DNA of 64,000 bases, taken from Candidatus Gastranaerophilales bacterium (lineage in GTDB: Bacteria; Cyanobacteriota; Vampirovibrionia; Gastranaerophilales; Gastranaerophilaceae). The translations under genes were made by a program, and so were the position numbers. The stretch spans positions 104,546-168,545 of the forward strand of contig CALVEC010000003.1 in the NCBI GenBank assembly GCA_944326475.1. The letters run 5' to 3'. The number at the start of each line of letters is the position of its first letter. Positions within the stretch are counted from its first letter, which is position 1. This document shows, in pieces, positions 48,626 through 58,503 of the stretch. The notes beneath the pieces were generated by a model. That model was given only the letters and a program-made list of their open reading frames with translations, ran no database searches and was not told the DNA's origin.

Positions 48626-48919
48626 AATGCAATATTTTTATAAATTTACGTTAAAACAAATATTACATATTTAAAATCGTTTGGAATTTGTTCTTTTTTA
48701 ATTTATTATTTTTTCAATTTTAAGATTAGTCATTGTTTGTTTTTATTAATATATAATAATTAGAATTTTAACATAACTTAACAAAATTTCTGAAAAAACT
48801 TGAAATCAGGGCTTGTCGGAGTTCGTGGAAAATATTAATTATGCCGTTATTTTAAAAAAACATTTTCGACAACACTAGTACAAAATGGTCAAAAAATTAA
48901 TAAAATGGGCGTTTAAAGC
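48626..48919. other. AT-rich intergenic region, no gene seen
   Basis: About 290 bp without a coding signal between the ferritin terminator and the infA promoter. No repeat or RNA gene was recognised. Confidence 0.4.
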
Positions 48920-49035
48920 TTGTAATTGAAATTTTAGCATGTAGAATAAAAATTGAGGGTATAATTATGCCCTAAAATGCTTACGGCAGCTAAAAAAGCT
49001 GAAATTCAAAAAAACATAGTCGAAAAGAAGGTAAA
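48920..49035 (+). promoter_or_regulatory. Promoter and leader of the infA ribosomal operon
   Basis: TTGTAA (48920-48925), 16-nt spacer, TAGAAT (48942-48947). Downstream, AGGGTATAATTATGCCCT (48957-48974) is a near-palindrome that holds a second TATAAT. CAGCT-AAAAA-AGCTG (48987-49001) is a leader hairpin. Possible sites for autogenous control. Confidence 0.5.
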
Positions 49036-49251
49036 ATGTCAAAAGATGTAATTGAATTTGAGGGAAAAATTCTTGAATCACTTCCCAACGCAATGTTTAA
49101 AGTCGAATTGGAGAACGGTCACGAAATTTTAGCCCACATATCAGGAAAGATAAGAAAAAATTTCATAAAAATTCTTCCCGGAGACAAAGTTAAAGTTGAA
49201 ATGACGCCTTATGATCTCACCCGCGGCAGAATCACTTACAGATTAAAGTAA
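49036..49251 (+). CDS. infA: Translation initiation factor IF-1
   Basis: 71 residues; [21 protein letters not shown] and [38 protein letters not shown] match IF-1. It binds the A site of the 30S subunit during initiation. In most cyanobacteria and Firmicutes it follows secY-adk-map; here it starts its own transcript after 450 bp of noncoding DNA. Confidence 0.97.
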   Translation: MSKDVIEFEGKILESLPNAMFKVELENGHEILAHISGKIRKNFIKILPGDKVKVEMTPYDLTRGRITYRLK

Positions 49252-49270
49252 TTAAATAAAGGAATAAAAA

Positions 49271-49384
49271 ATGAAAACCAGAGCATCAGTAAAAAGAATG
49301 TGCAAAGATTGCAAAGTAATCAGAAGAAGGGGCAGAATTACTGTCATCTGCTCAAACCCGAAACATAAACAGAGACAGGGTTAA
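49271..49384 (+). CDS. rpmJ: 50S ribosomal protein L36
   Basis: 37 residues: [20 protein letters not shown], then [17 protein letters not shown]. The zinc site C-x2-C-x12-C-x4-H is complete, the zinc-binding form of L36. Nineteen nt after infA. Confidence 0.97.
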   Translation: MKTRASVKRMCKDCKVIRRRGRITVICSNPKHKQRQG

Positions 49385-49478
49385 TTAGCTGCTGTTAATT
49401 CAGCGGTTGTATTTTTCCGCGCGGCTGCCGGAATGACTAAAAAAATAATAACATTTAAGAACAATACAAGGAGAAAAA

Positions 49479-49844
49479 ATGGCAAGATTAGCTGGGGTTG
49501 ATTTACCCCGTAACAAAAGAATGATAATAGCTTTGACCTATATCTACGGTATAGGACCTACACGTTCTGCTAAAATTTTGGAAGCTTGCTCAATATCTCA
49601 GGATTTGAGAACAGACGATCTCACAGATGATGATATTAAAAAGCTCAGAGACGAACTGGCTAATTATCATATTGAAGGTGACTTGAGACGCGAGGAAGCA
49701 CTTAACATAAAAAGACTTTCCGAAATCAATTCTTACAGAGGAATGCGTCACAGAAGAAAGCTTCCGGCAAGAGGACAAAGAACAAAAACCAATGCCAGAA
49801 CCAGACGCGGCAAAAAGACCGGACCTATCGCTAAGAAAAAATAA
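49479..49844 (+). CDS. rpsM: 30S ribosomal protein S13
   Basis: 121 residues; [54 protein letters not shown]. It binds 16S rRNA at the head of the subunit. AGGAG precedes the ATG. Part of the alpha operon. Confidence 0.97.
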   Translation: MARLAGVDLPRNKRMIIALTYIYGIGPTRSAKILEACSISQDLRTDDLTDDDIKKLRDELANYHIEGDLRREEALNIKRLSEINSYRGMRHRRKLPARGQRTKTNARTRRGKKTGPIAKKK

Positions 49845-49909
49845 TGATTTTATGCGTTAATAAACCCAATTAGGTTAAAAAATAATAGTAATAATTAAAG
49901 GATATAAAA

Positions 49910-50296
49910 ATGGCAAGACCAATTAAAACTAAAAAGAAAGAAAAAAAGAATGTATTGCAGGGTGTTGTACATATTCAATCAACATTCAATAATACAATCG
50001 TAACTTCTTGTGACACACAAGGTAATGCTATTGCATGGGCATCAGCAGGTGCCTGCGGTTTTAAAGGTGCAAGAAAAGGCACTCCTTTTGCCGCTCAATC
50101 TGCAGCTGCTCTCGTAGCAAAAAAATCAGCAGACCAAGGTATGAAAAAAGTCGAAGTTTATATCAAAGGTCCGGGTTCAGGCAGAGAAACAGCAATCAGA
50201 GCTATTCAAGCTGCAGGACTCGAAATTACATTAATTAAGGACGTTACCCCAATTCCTCATAACGGTTGCCGTCCGCCCAAAAAACGTAGAGTATAA
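49910..50296 (+). CDS. rpsK: 30S ribosomal protein S11
   Basis: 128 residues; [50 protein letters not shown] region, [18 protein letters not shown]. It lines the mRNA path at the platform. Confidence 0.97.
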   Translation: MARPIKTKKKEKKNVLQGVVHIQSTFNNTIVTSCDTQGNAIAWASAGACGFKGARKGTPFAAQSAAALVAKKSADQGMKKVEVYIKGPGSGRETAIRAIQAAGLEITLIKDVTPIPHNGCRPPKKRRV

Positions 50297-50321
50297 TTAT
50301 TAAAAGACAAAGGAGTCAAAA

Positions 50322-50924
50322 TTGGCTAGATATAAAGGACCTTCAAACAAACTTTTCCGCAACTACGGCGTTACGGATTTGTCTAACAGAAAGCTGGTTT
50401 CTTCATTGAGACAGACTGCTTCAGGTCAGCATGGTGCTGCAAGAAAAAAACTTTCTGATTATGCCGTTCACTTAAATGAAAAACAAAAAATCAGACTTAC
50501 TTATCTTGTAAGTGAAAAACAATTCGCAAAATATTATCACAAAGCAGCTAAGAGTGCAGGTGTAACCGGTACTGTTCTTTTACAGACTCTTGAACGCAGA
50601 GCAGACAATGTTTTGTACAGAGCCGGTTTTGCCGCTACAAGAAAACAGGCACGTCAAATTGTAAACCACGGTCATATTCTTGTTAACGGTAAAAAAGTAG
50701 ATATTCCTTCATTCCTGGTTTCAGCCGGTGACGTAATAACAGTAAAAACAAGAAGTGCAGATTTTATTAAATCTGTAGTTGAACCCATTGACGCCGCTAT
50801 GGCACCTGTATGGATGACTGTTGACAGAGAAGCACAAAAAATTACATTCGACAGAATTCCTGAAAGAGAAGAACTCGATCCTGAATTTAAAGAACAACTT
50901 GTAATTGAGTACTACTCTAAGTAA
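50322..50924 (+). CDS. rpsD: 30S ribosomal protein S4
   Basis: 200 residues with TTG start at 50322 (AGGAG eight nt upstream). S4 domain in LERRADNVLYRAGFAATRKQARQIVNHGHILVNGKKV. S4 nucleates 30S assembly. Its place between rpsK and rpoA is the E. coli-like order; cyanobacteria proper keep rpsD elsewhere. Confidence 0.96.
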   Translation: MARYKGPSNKLFRNYGVTDLSNRKLVSSLRQTASGQHGAARKKLSDYAVHLNEKQKIRLTYLVSEKQFAKYYHKAAKSAGVTGTVLLQTLERRADNVLYRAGFAATRKQARQIVNHGHILVNGKKVDIPSFLVSAGDVITVKTRSADFIKSVVEPIDAAMAPVWMTVDREAQKITFDRIPEREELDPEFKEQLVIEYYSK

Positions 50925-50953
50925 TCCGGTAAATAATTAGGAGATTTAAAATT

Positions 50954-51943
50954 ATGGAATTGAAAATTAAATGCGTTAATACAACAACTGATTCAGACGG
51001 TTCTCAATATGGAAAATTCGTTATTGAGCCGCTTGAAAGAGGTTTTGGTACTACAATCGGTAATGCACTGAGACGTGTTCTTCTTTCATCACTTGAAGGA
51101 GCTGCCGTTACTGCTGTCAGAATTGAGGGTATAACTCACGAATATACGGCTATCCCCGGTGTTGTTGAAGATGTAATCGATATTATGCTGAACCTCAAAG
51201 GTCTTGTTGTAAAAACAGACAGCAAAGAAACACAGCATTTAAGATTAGACGTAGAAAAACCGGGTCCGGTGCTTGCATCAGACCTTAAACTCCCTGCTGG
51301 CGTAAAAATAGTTAATCCTGACTGGGTTATCTGCACAATTGCAGAAGGCGGCAGCATTCACGCTGATATACTTGTTGAAACAGGAAAAGGCTACATTACA
51401 CAGGATGTATTGAAAGAAAATAAAGGCGGATTGCCTATAGACATGCTTCCGATTGATGCGACATTTATGCCTATCAAAAGAGTTTCATACAATGTTGAGC
51501 ATACACGTGTAGGTGATATCACGGACTTTGACAAACTCGTTTTGGAAATCTGGTCAAACGGAAGTGTTGAAGTAAATAGCGCACTGTCTCAGGCTGCTAA
51601 CATGCTGATTGAGCATTTTATGCAGATTGCATCTATTACCGGTCAGCCGGTGACGGTGTCTGTTCCTCAGACAGTAACTGTTAGCGAAGAAGTTGTAGAA
51701 ACTACGGAAGAAGCTCCGTCTATCTCTATCGAAGATCTTGAACTTTCTGTCAGAGCTTATAACTGCCTGAAAAGAGCAAGCATAAACTCAATGGCTGAAT
51801 TGCTCAAAAAATCCGAACATGATTTGTTGAACATCAAGAACTTTGGTAAAAAATCTTCCGATGAAGTAATTGAGAAACTTCACCAGTTCGGTTTGGATCT
51901 TATGCCAAATCCGGAAGGTGTTGATTTGGAAGAAGTATTATAA
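50954..51943 (+). CDS. rpoA: RNA polymerase alpha subunit
   Basis: 329 residues. N-terminal assembly domain (RGFGTTIGNALRRVLLSSLEGAAVTAV), acidic linker near 255-265, and the C-terminal domain with helix-hairpin-helix repeats (LSVRAYNCLKRASINSMAEL; LLNIKNFGKKSSDEVIEKL) for DNA and activator contacts. AGGAG precedes the ATG. Confidence 0.97.
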   Translation: MELKIKCVNTTTDSDGSQYGKFVIEPLERGFGTTIGNALRRVLLSSLEGAAVTAVRIEGITHEYTAIPGVVEDVIDIMLNLKGLVVKTDSKETQHLRLDVEKPGPVLASDLKLPAGVKIVNPDWVICTIAEGGSIHADILVETGKGYITQDVLKENKGGLPIDMLPIDATFMPIKRVSYNVEHTRVGDITDFDKLVLEIWSNGSVEVNSALSQAANMLIEHFMQIASITGQPVTVSVPQTVTVSEEVVETTEEAPSISIEDLELSVRAYNCLKRASINSMAELLKKSEHDLLNIKNFGKKSSDEVIEKLHQFGLDLMPNPEGVDLEEVL

Positions 51944-51953
51944 AAATTTAAGC

Positions 51954-51984
51954 TCCGGCGGTGATATCTTTCATTGCCGCCGGA
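51954..51984 (+). terminator. Strong hairpin between rpoA and rplQ (no T tract)
   Basis: TCCGGCGG and CCGCCGGA, perfect eight-bp GC-rich stem with a 15-nt loop. Because the operon continues, it is more likely a processing, attenuation or mRNA-stability site than a full terminator. Confidence 0.6.
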
Positions 51985-52020
51985 TTTGAGACACTAGAAT
52001 AAAAGAAAAAGGACATAAAA

Positions 52021-52449
52021 ATGAGACACCAGTGTAACAGACACAGGCTCGGACGAGCAAAAGACCAAAGAGAAGCGTTATTGCGTTCTTTGGCAACCGA
52101 ACTCTTTTTGCACGGCGAAATAAAAACTACTATGTCCAGAGCAAAAGCTCTGAAGCCGTATGCTGAATCTCTCATCACGCTAGCAAAGCGCGGAGACCTG
52201 CACGCAAGAAGACAGGCTGCCAGATTTATATTTGACAAAGAAACCGGCAGATTGATGGACGCTGAAACAAGCGCAATTGTTGAGTCAAAAGAAGAAGGCA
52301 AGAAGGTTATGCCGGAAACTGTATTAAGAAAACTATTTGCGGAAATCGGCAAAAAGTATGCTAACAGAAACGGCGGATATACAAGAATTTACAGAATGCC
52401 CCCAAGACGTGGCGACGCTACTGAGATGGCATTGATACAAATTGTGTAA
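52021..52449 (+). CDS. rplQ: 50S ribosomal protein L17
   Basis: 142 residues; MRHQCNRHRLGRAKDQREALLRSLATELFLHGEIKTTMSRAKAL and the C-terminal GGYTRIYRMPPRRGDATEMALIQIV. About ten residues longer than the shortest L17. truA starts one nt after its stop. Confidence 0.97.
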   Translation: MRHQCNRHRLGRAKDQREALLRSLATELFLHGEIKTTMSRAKALKPYAESLITLAKRGDLHARRQAARFIFDKETGRLMDAETSAIVESKEEGKKVMPETVLRKLFAEIGKKYANRNGGYTRIYRMPPRRGDATEMALIQIV

Positions 52450-52450
52450 A

Positions 52451-53257
52451 ATGCCTAAATACGCGCTTAAAGTTGAATACATAGGTACAAACTATGCAGG
52501 TTCACAAATCCAGCCGAACCAAAAGACAATACAGTCTGAACTTGAGCGAGCACTTTGTACATTGACAGGGGAAAGACAAAATAGTACTAAAATTCCCCGC
52601 CCAATAAAAACTATATTCTCGGGACGCACCGATGCCGGTGTTCATTCCAGAGGGCAAGTTGTCCATTTTTCGACGAAAGAGCCGATTGTTGCTTCAAGGT
52701 TCCTTAACTCATTAAACGGACTGCTTCCGAAAGATATCAGTGTTTCGGAAATTATTGAAGTTACTGATAATTTTCATGCCCAAAAGAGCGGACGATACAG
52801 AAGGTATAACTATCGGATAATAAACCGGTCTCAGCGGAGCGTCTGGGACGGTCATTCGCTTCTTGTGAGACAAAATCTTGACATAGAGCGAATGAACAAA
52901 GCTCTGAGTTACTTAATCGGGGAACATGATTTTACTTCGTTTAAATCAGCTCAGGCAACAGATACTGCTTCTGTTTGTGTATTGTATAAAGCTGAATGCG
53001 TAAAATCCGGTGATGAAATCACAATAGAGATTGTTGCAAACAGATTTTTATACAACATGGTCAGAACAATAGTCGGAACACTATTGATGATAGAGAAAAA
53101 CAACCTTAAACCCGAGGTTATGAAACAAATTCTCGATTCAAATGACAGAACAAAAGCAGGTCCGACGGTCAGTCCGGACGGGCTGACATTAATGGAAGTA
53201 GGGTATCAGCCCTATGATAGTAAAATTAATAACACTATGGAGATAACTGAAAGATGA
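52451..53257 (+). CDS. truA: tRNA pseudouridine synthase A
   Basis: 268 residues from ATG 52451. [18 protein letters not shown] contains the catalytic Asp (GRTDAGVH). [16 protein letters not shown] and [13 protein letters not shown] are TruA blocks. It forms pseudouridines at positions 38-40 of tRNAs. Position inside the ribosomal operon (rplQ-truA-rplM) is conserved in cyanobacteria and Firmicutes. The stop overlaps the rplM start. Confidence 0.96.
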   Translation: MPKYALKVEYIGTNYAGSQIQPNQKTIQSELERALCTLTGERQNSTKIPRPIKTIFSGRTDAGVHSRGQVVHFSTKEPIVASRFLNSLNGLLPKDISVSEIIEVTDNFHAQKSGRYRRYNYRIINRSQRSVWDGHSLLVRQNLDIERMNKALSYLIGEHDFTSFKSAQATDTASVCVLYKAECVKSGDEITIEIVANRFLYNMVRTIVGTLLMIEKNNLKPEVMKQILDSNDRTKAGPTVSPDGLTLMEVGYQPYDSKINNTMEITER

Positions 53258-53691
53258 AAACTTATTCAGCAAAACCTCTGGAAGTTGAAAGAAAATGGTA
53301 TGTCATAGATGCAGAAGGCAAAACCTTAGGCAGATTGGCTACCGTTGCTGCAAATCTTCTTAGAGGAAAAACCAAGCCGAATTATACTCCGAATGTTGAT
53401 ACAGGCGATTTTGTAATCGTTATCAATGCGGATAAAATTCAGGTTTCCGGTAAAAAAGAAACTGACAAAATTTATTACCACCATACAATGTATCCGGGTG
53501 GATTGAAGGCTATTTCCTTCAAAGATTTGATGGAAAAAGACCCTACAAAAGCTATTGAAAAAGCAGTTAAAGGAATGCTCCCGCATAACACTTTGGGTGC
53601 ACAACAGTTTACAAAACTCAAAGTATATGCCGGTTCTGAACATCCTCACGCTGCACAAAAACCTGAAGTTTACGAAATGGAGGTTAAATAA
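53254..53691 (+). CDS. rplM: 50S ribosomal protein L13
   Basis: 145 residues; [31 protein letters not shown] and [30 protein letters not shown] match L13. Four-nt overlap with truA and one-nt overlap with rpsI (shared A of TAATG). Confidence 0.97.
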   Translation: MKTYSAKPLEVERKWYVIDAEGKTLGRLATVAANLLRGKTKPNYTPNVDTGDFVIVINADKIQVSGKKETDKIYYHHTMYPGGLKAISFKDLMEKDPTKAIEKAVKGMLPHNTLGAQQFTKLKVYAGSEHPHAAQKPEVYEMEVK

Positions 53692-54083
53692 TGGCAGACG
53701 AAATTAAAGCAACTGGAAGAAGAAAAACCTCTATTGCGGTTGTAAAACTTGTTAAAGGTAAAGGCAGAGTTTTTGTAAACGGCAAAACACTTGCTAATTA
53801 TATAGGAAACAGACCTGCGCTTGAGATGATGATTTTCAAACCGCTGGCTTTGACTGAAAACATGGAAAACTTTGATGTAAAAGTTAAGGCTGTAGGCGGC
53901 GGAATTGCTTCACAAGCAGGCGCTATTAAACACGGTATTTCAAGAGCATTGCTCCAGTACAATCCGGAATTAAGATCAGTACTTAAAGCAGAAGGATTGC
54001 TCACAAGAGATGCTCGTGTTAAAGAACGTAAAAAATATGGTAGAAAAAGAGCAAGAAAAAGATTCCAATTCTCAAAACGTTAA
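53691..54083 (+). CDS. rpsI: 30S ribosomal protein S9
   Basis: 130 residues; ATGRRKTSIAVVKLVKGKG, VNGK, AGAIKHGISRALLQYNPELR, DARVKERKKYGRKRARKRFQFSKR. The C-terminal Lys/Arg tail reaches the P site. Last gene of the operon; terminator follows. Confidence 0.97.
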   Translation: MADEIKATGRRKTSIAVVKLVKGKGRVFVNGKTLANYIGNRPALEMMIFKPLALTENMENFDVKVKAVGGGIASQAGAIKHGISRALLQYNPELRSVLKAEGLLTRDARVKERKKYGRKRARKRFQFSKR

Positions 54084-54107
54084 TTTTCTACTTATTCAAT
54101 ACAAACG

Positions 54108-54135
54108 AGGCACCCCAAAGGTGCCTTGTTTTTTT
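54108..54135 (+). terminator. Rho-independent terminator of the ribosomal operon
   Basis: AGGCACC and GGTGCCT around a five-nt loop, followed by a T run. Confidence 0.93.
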
Positions 54136-54178
54136 ATATTTTGCTATATTGTGACAGATAATTGCCGAACAACCGGAT

Positions 54179-54529
54179 TTATTTTATTTTTCCTGTTTTA
54201 AAATTAAATTTATTGTTTTTTATTGCCTCAATAACTTTTTGTGCATCTTTTTGTTTCGGTGGTTCACCAAGTATTTTGGAAAGTTTTTTCTTCACATCCG
54301 GCATGTACGCGTATCTGATATCCTTTAAATAGTCAAGAAATATATCAAGATGTTTTGCTGTTAAAAGGCATACAGAATCTTTATTTTTGCCTTTTTTTCT
54401 GTTGATAAACAAATAATCGTCAGTTTTATGTTTAACAGTATTTATAAGCTTGTCAATTTTTTGCGGCTCCGCTTTAATTTTTATGTAGGCTTTAAAAGAT
54501 GGTTTATGGTTTATAGTTGTGTTTTGCAT
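54179..54529 (-). CDS. Small basic protein, unknown
   Basis: 116 residues, Lys-rich (KIDKLINTVKHKTDDYLFINRKKGKNKDSV). GGAG lies upstream of the ATG and a TATAAT box further up. No family recognised. Composition suggests a soluble, possibly nucleic-acid-binding protein; that is inference. Confidence 0.6.
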   Translation of the reverse strand: MQNTTINHKPSFKAYIKIKAEPQKIDKLINTVKHKTDDYLFINRKKGKNKDSVCLLTAKHLDIFLDYLKDIRYAYMPDVKKKLSKILGEPPKQKDAQKVIEAIKNNKFNFKTGKIK

Positions 54530-54633
54530 ATTTTCTCCGGATATGTATGTTTATTATAAAAACAAACAAAAATAAATTTGCGTATTTAAGTGCTATATTT
54601 GTTAAACACTAAAAACGGAGTATGCTTTGATTT

Positions 54634-56634
54634 TTATTTTTTCTTGATTTTTGCCATTTCTCTCAATTTTTTGAGCTGGTCTCTTATTTCTGCTGCTCGT
54701 TCAAAGTCCAGAATTTTTGCAGCCTTGTGCATATCTTTTTCCAGTTTTTCGATAATTTTGGGTATATCGGAAACTGACGCATTCATCTCGACCATTTCTT
54801 CCGCAACAATATCTTCAAAGTTTCTATAGCTGGCAACGAGCTGGAGCAGATTGTTTTCAACGGGTTTTTTAATGGTTTTTGGCACAATACCGTGTTCTTC
54901 GTTATACTTCATCTGAATATCACGTCGCCTGTTTGTTTCAGATATTGCATTGTCCATACTTTCCGTGATTTTATCCGCATACATAATAACTCTGCCGCAG
55001 GCATTTCTTGCAGCCCTGCCGATAGTTTGAATAAGACTTGTTTCTGAACGCAGAAATCCTTCTTTGTCAGCATCCATAATCGCAACAAGTGACACCTCCG
55101 GTATATCAAGACCTTCCCTTAACAGGTTTACGCCGACCAGCACATCAAAATTTCCGAGCCTTAAATCTCTAAGTATTTCAACCCTTTCCAATGATTGAAT
55201 TTCACTGTGCAAGTAGCGCACTTTTACTCCGATTTGATTCAAATATTCCGTTAAATCCTCTGCCATTCGTTTTGTAAGGGTTGTTATTAAGACACGTTCA
55301 TTTTTGTCTGTTACTTTTTTTATTTCATCAATAAGGTCGTCGACCTGGTTAACTGTCGGTTTGACAGTAATTTCCGGGTCAACAAGTCCGGTCGGACGGA
55401 TAATTTGTTCAACCATCTGCTCTGACAGGCTTCGTTCAAAAACAGCCGGAGTTGCTGATATAAATATTTTCTGGTGCACCCTTGACCAAAATTCATCTTC
55501 TGTAAGAGGTCTGTTGTCTTTTGCGCATGGAAGCCTGAATCCGTATTCAATAAGCGTGTCTTTTCTTGCTGCATCTCCTCTGTACATACCTTTAAGCTGT
55601 GGAATAGTGACATGGGATTCGTCTATTACAAGCAAAAAATCGTCTTTGAAATAATCAAGAAGCGTCGCCGGCGGAGAGCCAACAGGACGGCGTTCCAGTA
55701 TTCTTGAATAATTTTCTATACCGCTGCAGTAGCCCATTTCTTTAATCATTTCTATATCATATTTTACCCGCTGTTCAAGTCGTTGGGCTTCAACGAGTTT
55801 GTTTTGGGCATAAAGTTCTCCAAGACGCTGCTGAAGTTCTGTTCTAATCATCTTTATTGTTTCTTCCAAATCTTCATCGGAAGACATATAATGAACTGCA
55901 GGAAATATAACGGTTTCAGCCGGTGCTTCCAAAATTTCTCCGGTTACATTATCTATTCTTGTAATTTTTTCAATTTCATCCCCAAAAAAACTTACTCTGG
56001 TGACTACTTTTTCATATGGCGGCATTATCTCGACAAAATCACCGCGTGCCCTGAAATTTGAGCGTCCAAGCTCCAGGTCATTTCTTGTATATTGAGCAGA
56101 TACCAGTTTTCTGAGCAGGTCGTCCCGTTCCATTATGTCGCCGACTTTGATTGTCATTGCGCCTTTGAAATAGTTTTCGGGCAGCCCTAAACCGTAAATG
56201 CAGCTGACTGAAGCAACAACTATTACATCTTTTCGCTGGTACAGACTTCTTGTTGTGTTGTGACGAAGACGGTCTATTTCATCGTTTATGGTTGCTGATT
56301 TTTCAATGAATGTATCAGTCCTCGGGATGTAAGCTTCCGGCTGGTAATAATCATAGTAACTTATAAAATATTCGACCGCATTGTCCGGGAAAAGTTCCCG
56401 AAACTCGTTGTATAACTGCGCGGCGAGCGTTTTGTTATGGGCAATAATAAGCGTGGGTTTTTGCACCTGCTCTATAACATTTGCGATTGTGAAAGTTTTG
56501 CCGGAACCTGTAATCCCTAAAAGCGTTTGTGCGTCACAGCCAAGATTTACTCCATCGACCAGCGCTTTAATTGCTTTGGGCTGGTCGCCGGCAGGTTTGT
56601 ATTTAGAAACTATTTTAAACTTCTTTTGCTCCAT
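54634..56634 (-). CDS. uvrB: Excinuclease ABC subunit B
   Basis: 666 residues. Walker [11 protein letters not shown] (near 40), beta-hairpin region [33 protein letters not shown], helicase motif [20 protein letters not shown] and QTIGRAARN, and a C-terminal UvrC-binding UVR motif ([23 protein letters not shown]). It loads the UvrA-damage complex and recruits UvrC. The ATG has no Shine-Dalgarno and lies seven nt after a TAATAT box. Confidence 0.97.
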   Translation of the reverse strand: MEQKKFKIVSKYKPAGDQPKAIKALVDGVNLGCDAQTLLGITGSGKTFTIANVIEQVQKPTLIIAHNKTLAAQLYNEFRELFPDNAVEYFISYYDYYQPEAYIPRTDTFIEKSATINDEIDRLRHNTTRSLYQRKDVIVVASVSCIYGLGLPENYFKGAMTIKVGDIMERDDLLRKLVSAQYTRNDLELGRSNFRARGDFVEIMPPYEKVVTRVSFFGDEIEKITRIDNVTGEILEAPAETVIFPAVHYMSSDEDLEETIKMIRTELQQRLGELYAQNKLVEAQRLEQRVKYDIEMIKEMGYCSGIENYSRILERRPVGSPPATLLDYFKDDFLLVIDESHVTIPQLKGMYRGDAARKDTLIEYGFRLPCAKDNRPLTEDEFWSRVHQKIFISATPAVFERSLSEQMVEQIIRPTGLVDPEITVKPTVNQVDDLIDEIKKVTDKNERVLITTLTKRMAEDLTEYLNQIGVKVRYLHSEIQSLERVEILRDLRLGNFDVLVGVNLLREGLDIPEVSLVAIMDADKEGFLRSETSLIQTIGRAARNACGRVIMYADKITESMDNAISETNRRRDIQMKYNEEHGIVPKTIKKPVENNLLQLVASYRNFEDIVAEEMVEMNASVSDIPKIIEKLEKDMHKAAKILDFERAAEIRDQLKKLREMAKIKKK

Positions 56635-56640
56635 AAAAAT

Positions 56641-56669
56641 ATATTAACATCAAAGCCAAAATTTGTCTG
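56641..56669 (-). promoter_or_regulatory. Promoter giving a leaderless mRNA (uvrB)
   Basis: CAGACA (56669-56664), 17-nt spacer, TAATAT (56646-56641). The -35 box is weak. The uvrB ATG at 56634 is seven nt after the -10 box. Confidence 0.45.
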
Positions 56670-56748
56670 ACTCTCTTATCTTTCTTCGGGTATCCGGATT
56701 TGTTTTATATCTGTGTGGATTATATAAAAAATATGTTTAAAAGGGGAG

Positions 56749-56777
56749 TTGTGAAGTTTGTTTAATTCAGTTATAAT
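56749..56777 (+). promoter_or_regulatory. Promoter of the TPR gene at 56804
   Basis: TTGTGA (56749-56754), 17-nt spacer, TATAAT (56772-56777); 26 nt to the ATG with a Shine-Dalgarno between. Confidence 0.7.
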
Positions 56778-56803
56778 TGTTACACATAGACAGGGAGAGG
56801 CAA

Positions 56804-58225
56804 ATGAGTACCAAAATTTCTATACCGCAGGCGCTTGCTAAAGCAGCGGAGTTTGAAGAAAATGAAGAATTTGACAAAGCTTATGAGTGTTTAAAATATG
56901 CATATTCTGCTGACAAAACAAATCCGGAAGTCTTGCAGCAGCTTGCTATGACTGCACAGCTTATGCACAATACGGAAGATGCCATAAACTACTGGAATGA
57001 GTTGATGATGATTCAGCCGGAAAATCCGATTTCTTATTCTCAGCTTCTTGACTTGTATTTCCACGATAATAAGTATGAATACTACATGACAAGAGCAAAG
57101 CTCAAAACGTTGGAAGGCAGACTCCAGCAGGCTGTTTCAGATTATAAAAAAGCAATTTCCAACACTTCAGACGATAAAGAAATTATTAATGCAAGATATT
57201 TGCTTGCGCAGAGTCTGGAATTGATTGACAAACCTATGCAAGCTATTGATGAATATTTGCGTATCCTTGATCATGAACACAATGAAAATGTATACGGGTC
57301 TCTCGCTGCTATTTATTATAATCATGACAAAGATTCCGCTATAGATATATTAAAAAGAGCACTTGAAGACTATCCTAAAAACGATATGTTTAAAGAATTG
57401 CTTGCAAAAATCTATATGGAAACAGGAAATTATGAAGCTTCTTTGGACTATGCAATTTCACCGCTTTCTAAGGCAAAAGCACTTTTGATGCAAGAAAAAA
57501 ACGATGAAGCTATGGAAATACTCAAAACATGTCCGGAATCTGAAAAGAAAACTCCCAAGTATCTTACTCTTATGGCTGAGTATTATTACAACCGCGATGA
57601 ATTTGATAAATCTATGGAATGTATTTCAGAACTGGAAAAATTGGATGGCAACAATCCGCTTGTATTCCAGATGAGGGCGCTTGTTTATGAAAAGCAAGGA
57701 ATGGATTTTGAGGAGCATTTTAATTGGGGTAAGTATTACATAAAGAAAAATAGCTTTGATATAGCTTTGAACGAATATCTGAATGCATATAACTCAAATC
57801 CTAAAAACGTTGAGATTATAAATGAGCTGATTAATCTGTATTCGTCAATGAATGACAATATTGCAGCGATTGAGTTTACAGAAAAGCTTGCAAATATTGA
57901 TAAGACGAATGTTGGTGCATTGAAAAGACTTGCCGAATTTTATGCGGAGTCAGGTTATGATGATAGAGCGCTGGAATATCTTGAGCGTCTTTATGAAATA
58001 AATCCCAGAGACTATGATGTTTTGCTTGCACTCGGCAAATACTACGAGGGCAAAAAGAAAATGCAAACAGCAAAAGAATACTACGAACAGTTTCTTAAAT
58101 ACGCTCCGTCTGCGTCTTTAGACAGAGAAAAAATTGAGAAAAAACTTAAAAATGCAGCAATGGATGAAGATTATGAAGAAGAAGGTTTTTTGGATAAAAT
58201 AATAAACTTTTTTACAAAAAAATAA
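56804..58225 (+). CDS. TPR-repeat protein
   Basis: 473 residues from ATG 56804 (GGGAGAGG five nt upstream); an in-frame start at 56777 would lie in the -10 box. Many TPR units, for example AINYWNELMMIQPENPISYSQL, LKRALEDYPKNDMFKELLAKIYMETG and ALEYLERLYEINPRDYDVLLALG. The C-terminus is acidic then hydrophobic (GFLDKIINFFTKK), a possible amphipathic membrane-binding helix. No signal peptide. Partner unknown. Confidence 0.85.
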   Translation: MSTKISIPQALAKAAEFEENEEFDKAYECLKYAYSADKTNPEVLQQLAMTAQLMHNTEDAINYWNELMMIQPENPISYSQLLDLYFHDNKYEYYMTRAKLKTLEGRLQQAVSDYKKAISNTSDDKEIINARYLLAQSLELIDKPMQAIDEYLRILDHEHNENVYGSLAAIYYNHDKDSAIDILKRALEDYPKNDMFKELLAKIYMETGNYEASLDYAISPLSKAKALLMQEKNDEAMEILKTCPESEKKTPKYLTLMAEYYYNRDEFDKSMECISELEKLDGNNPLVFQMRALVYEKQGMDFEEHFNWGKYYIKKNSFDIALNEYLNAYNSNPKNVEIINELINLYSSMNDNIAAIEFTEKLANIDKTNVGALKRLAEFYAESGYDDRALEYLERLYEINPRDYDVLLALGKYYEGKKKMQTAKEYYEQFLKYAPSASLDREKIEKKLKNAAMDEDYEEEGFLDKIINFFTKK

Positions 58226-58256
58226 TTGACAGGATTTATTTATTTAGTATTATAAT
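58226..58256 (+). promoter_or_regulatory. Promoter of the tRNA-Val region
   Basis: TTGACA (58226-58231) directly after the TPR gene stop, with TATTAT at 16-nt spacing or TATAAT at 19-nt spacing. Either fits; the first has better spacing. Confidence 0.65.
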
Positions 58257-58277
58257 TATACGATTCAAGTCGGGAAT

Positions 58278-58427
58278 GGGCGTTTAGCTCAGTTGCTAAG
58301 TGAGGTTTACCTCACATTATAAATAAAGCTTCCCTGTGGAAGCGCGTGAAAATTAAATATGGTGAAGGGCGTTTCTCAGTTGCCCTGTCAGATAAAGCTT
58401 CCCTTGGAAGTGCTGGCAAAATACTGG
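58278..58427 (+). pseudogene. Two degenerate 5' tRNA-Val-like heads
   Basis: Head 1 starts at 58278 with GGGCGTTTAGCTCAGTTG, head 2 at 58367 with GGGCGTTTCTCAGTTG. Both then contain AAAGCTTCCCT and GGAAG, which match the anticodon stem of the intact tRNA at 58428. Neither has a T arm or acceptor 3' strand. They look like decayed partial copies, lying between the promoter and the intact gene. Confidence 0.6.
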
Positions 58428-58503
58428 GGGCGTTTAGCTCAGTTGGTAGAGCGCTTCCCTTACAAGGAAGATGTCGGGAGTTCGAGCCTCTCAACGCCCA
58501 CCA
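58428..58503 (+). tRNA. tRNA-Val (anticodon TAC)
   Basis: Cloverleaf with acceptor GGGCGTT/AACGCCC, D arm GCTC-AGTTGGTA-GAGC, anticodon stem CTTCC/GGAAG with loop CTTACAA (anticodon TAC), T arm GGGAG-TTCGAGC-CTCTC, discriminator A and encoded CCA. All helices pair. The last 13 nt begin the 237-bp tandem repeat. Confidence 0.95.

Noticed and set aside
54179..54529. Toxin or antitoxin gene
   Set aside because: Single small gene with no partner ORF and no recognised toxin or antitoxin motif.
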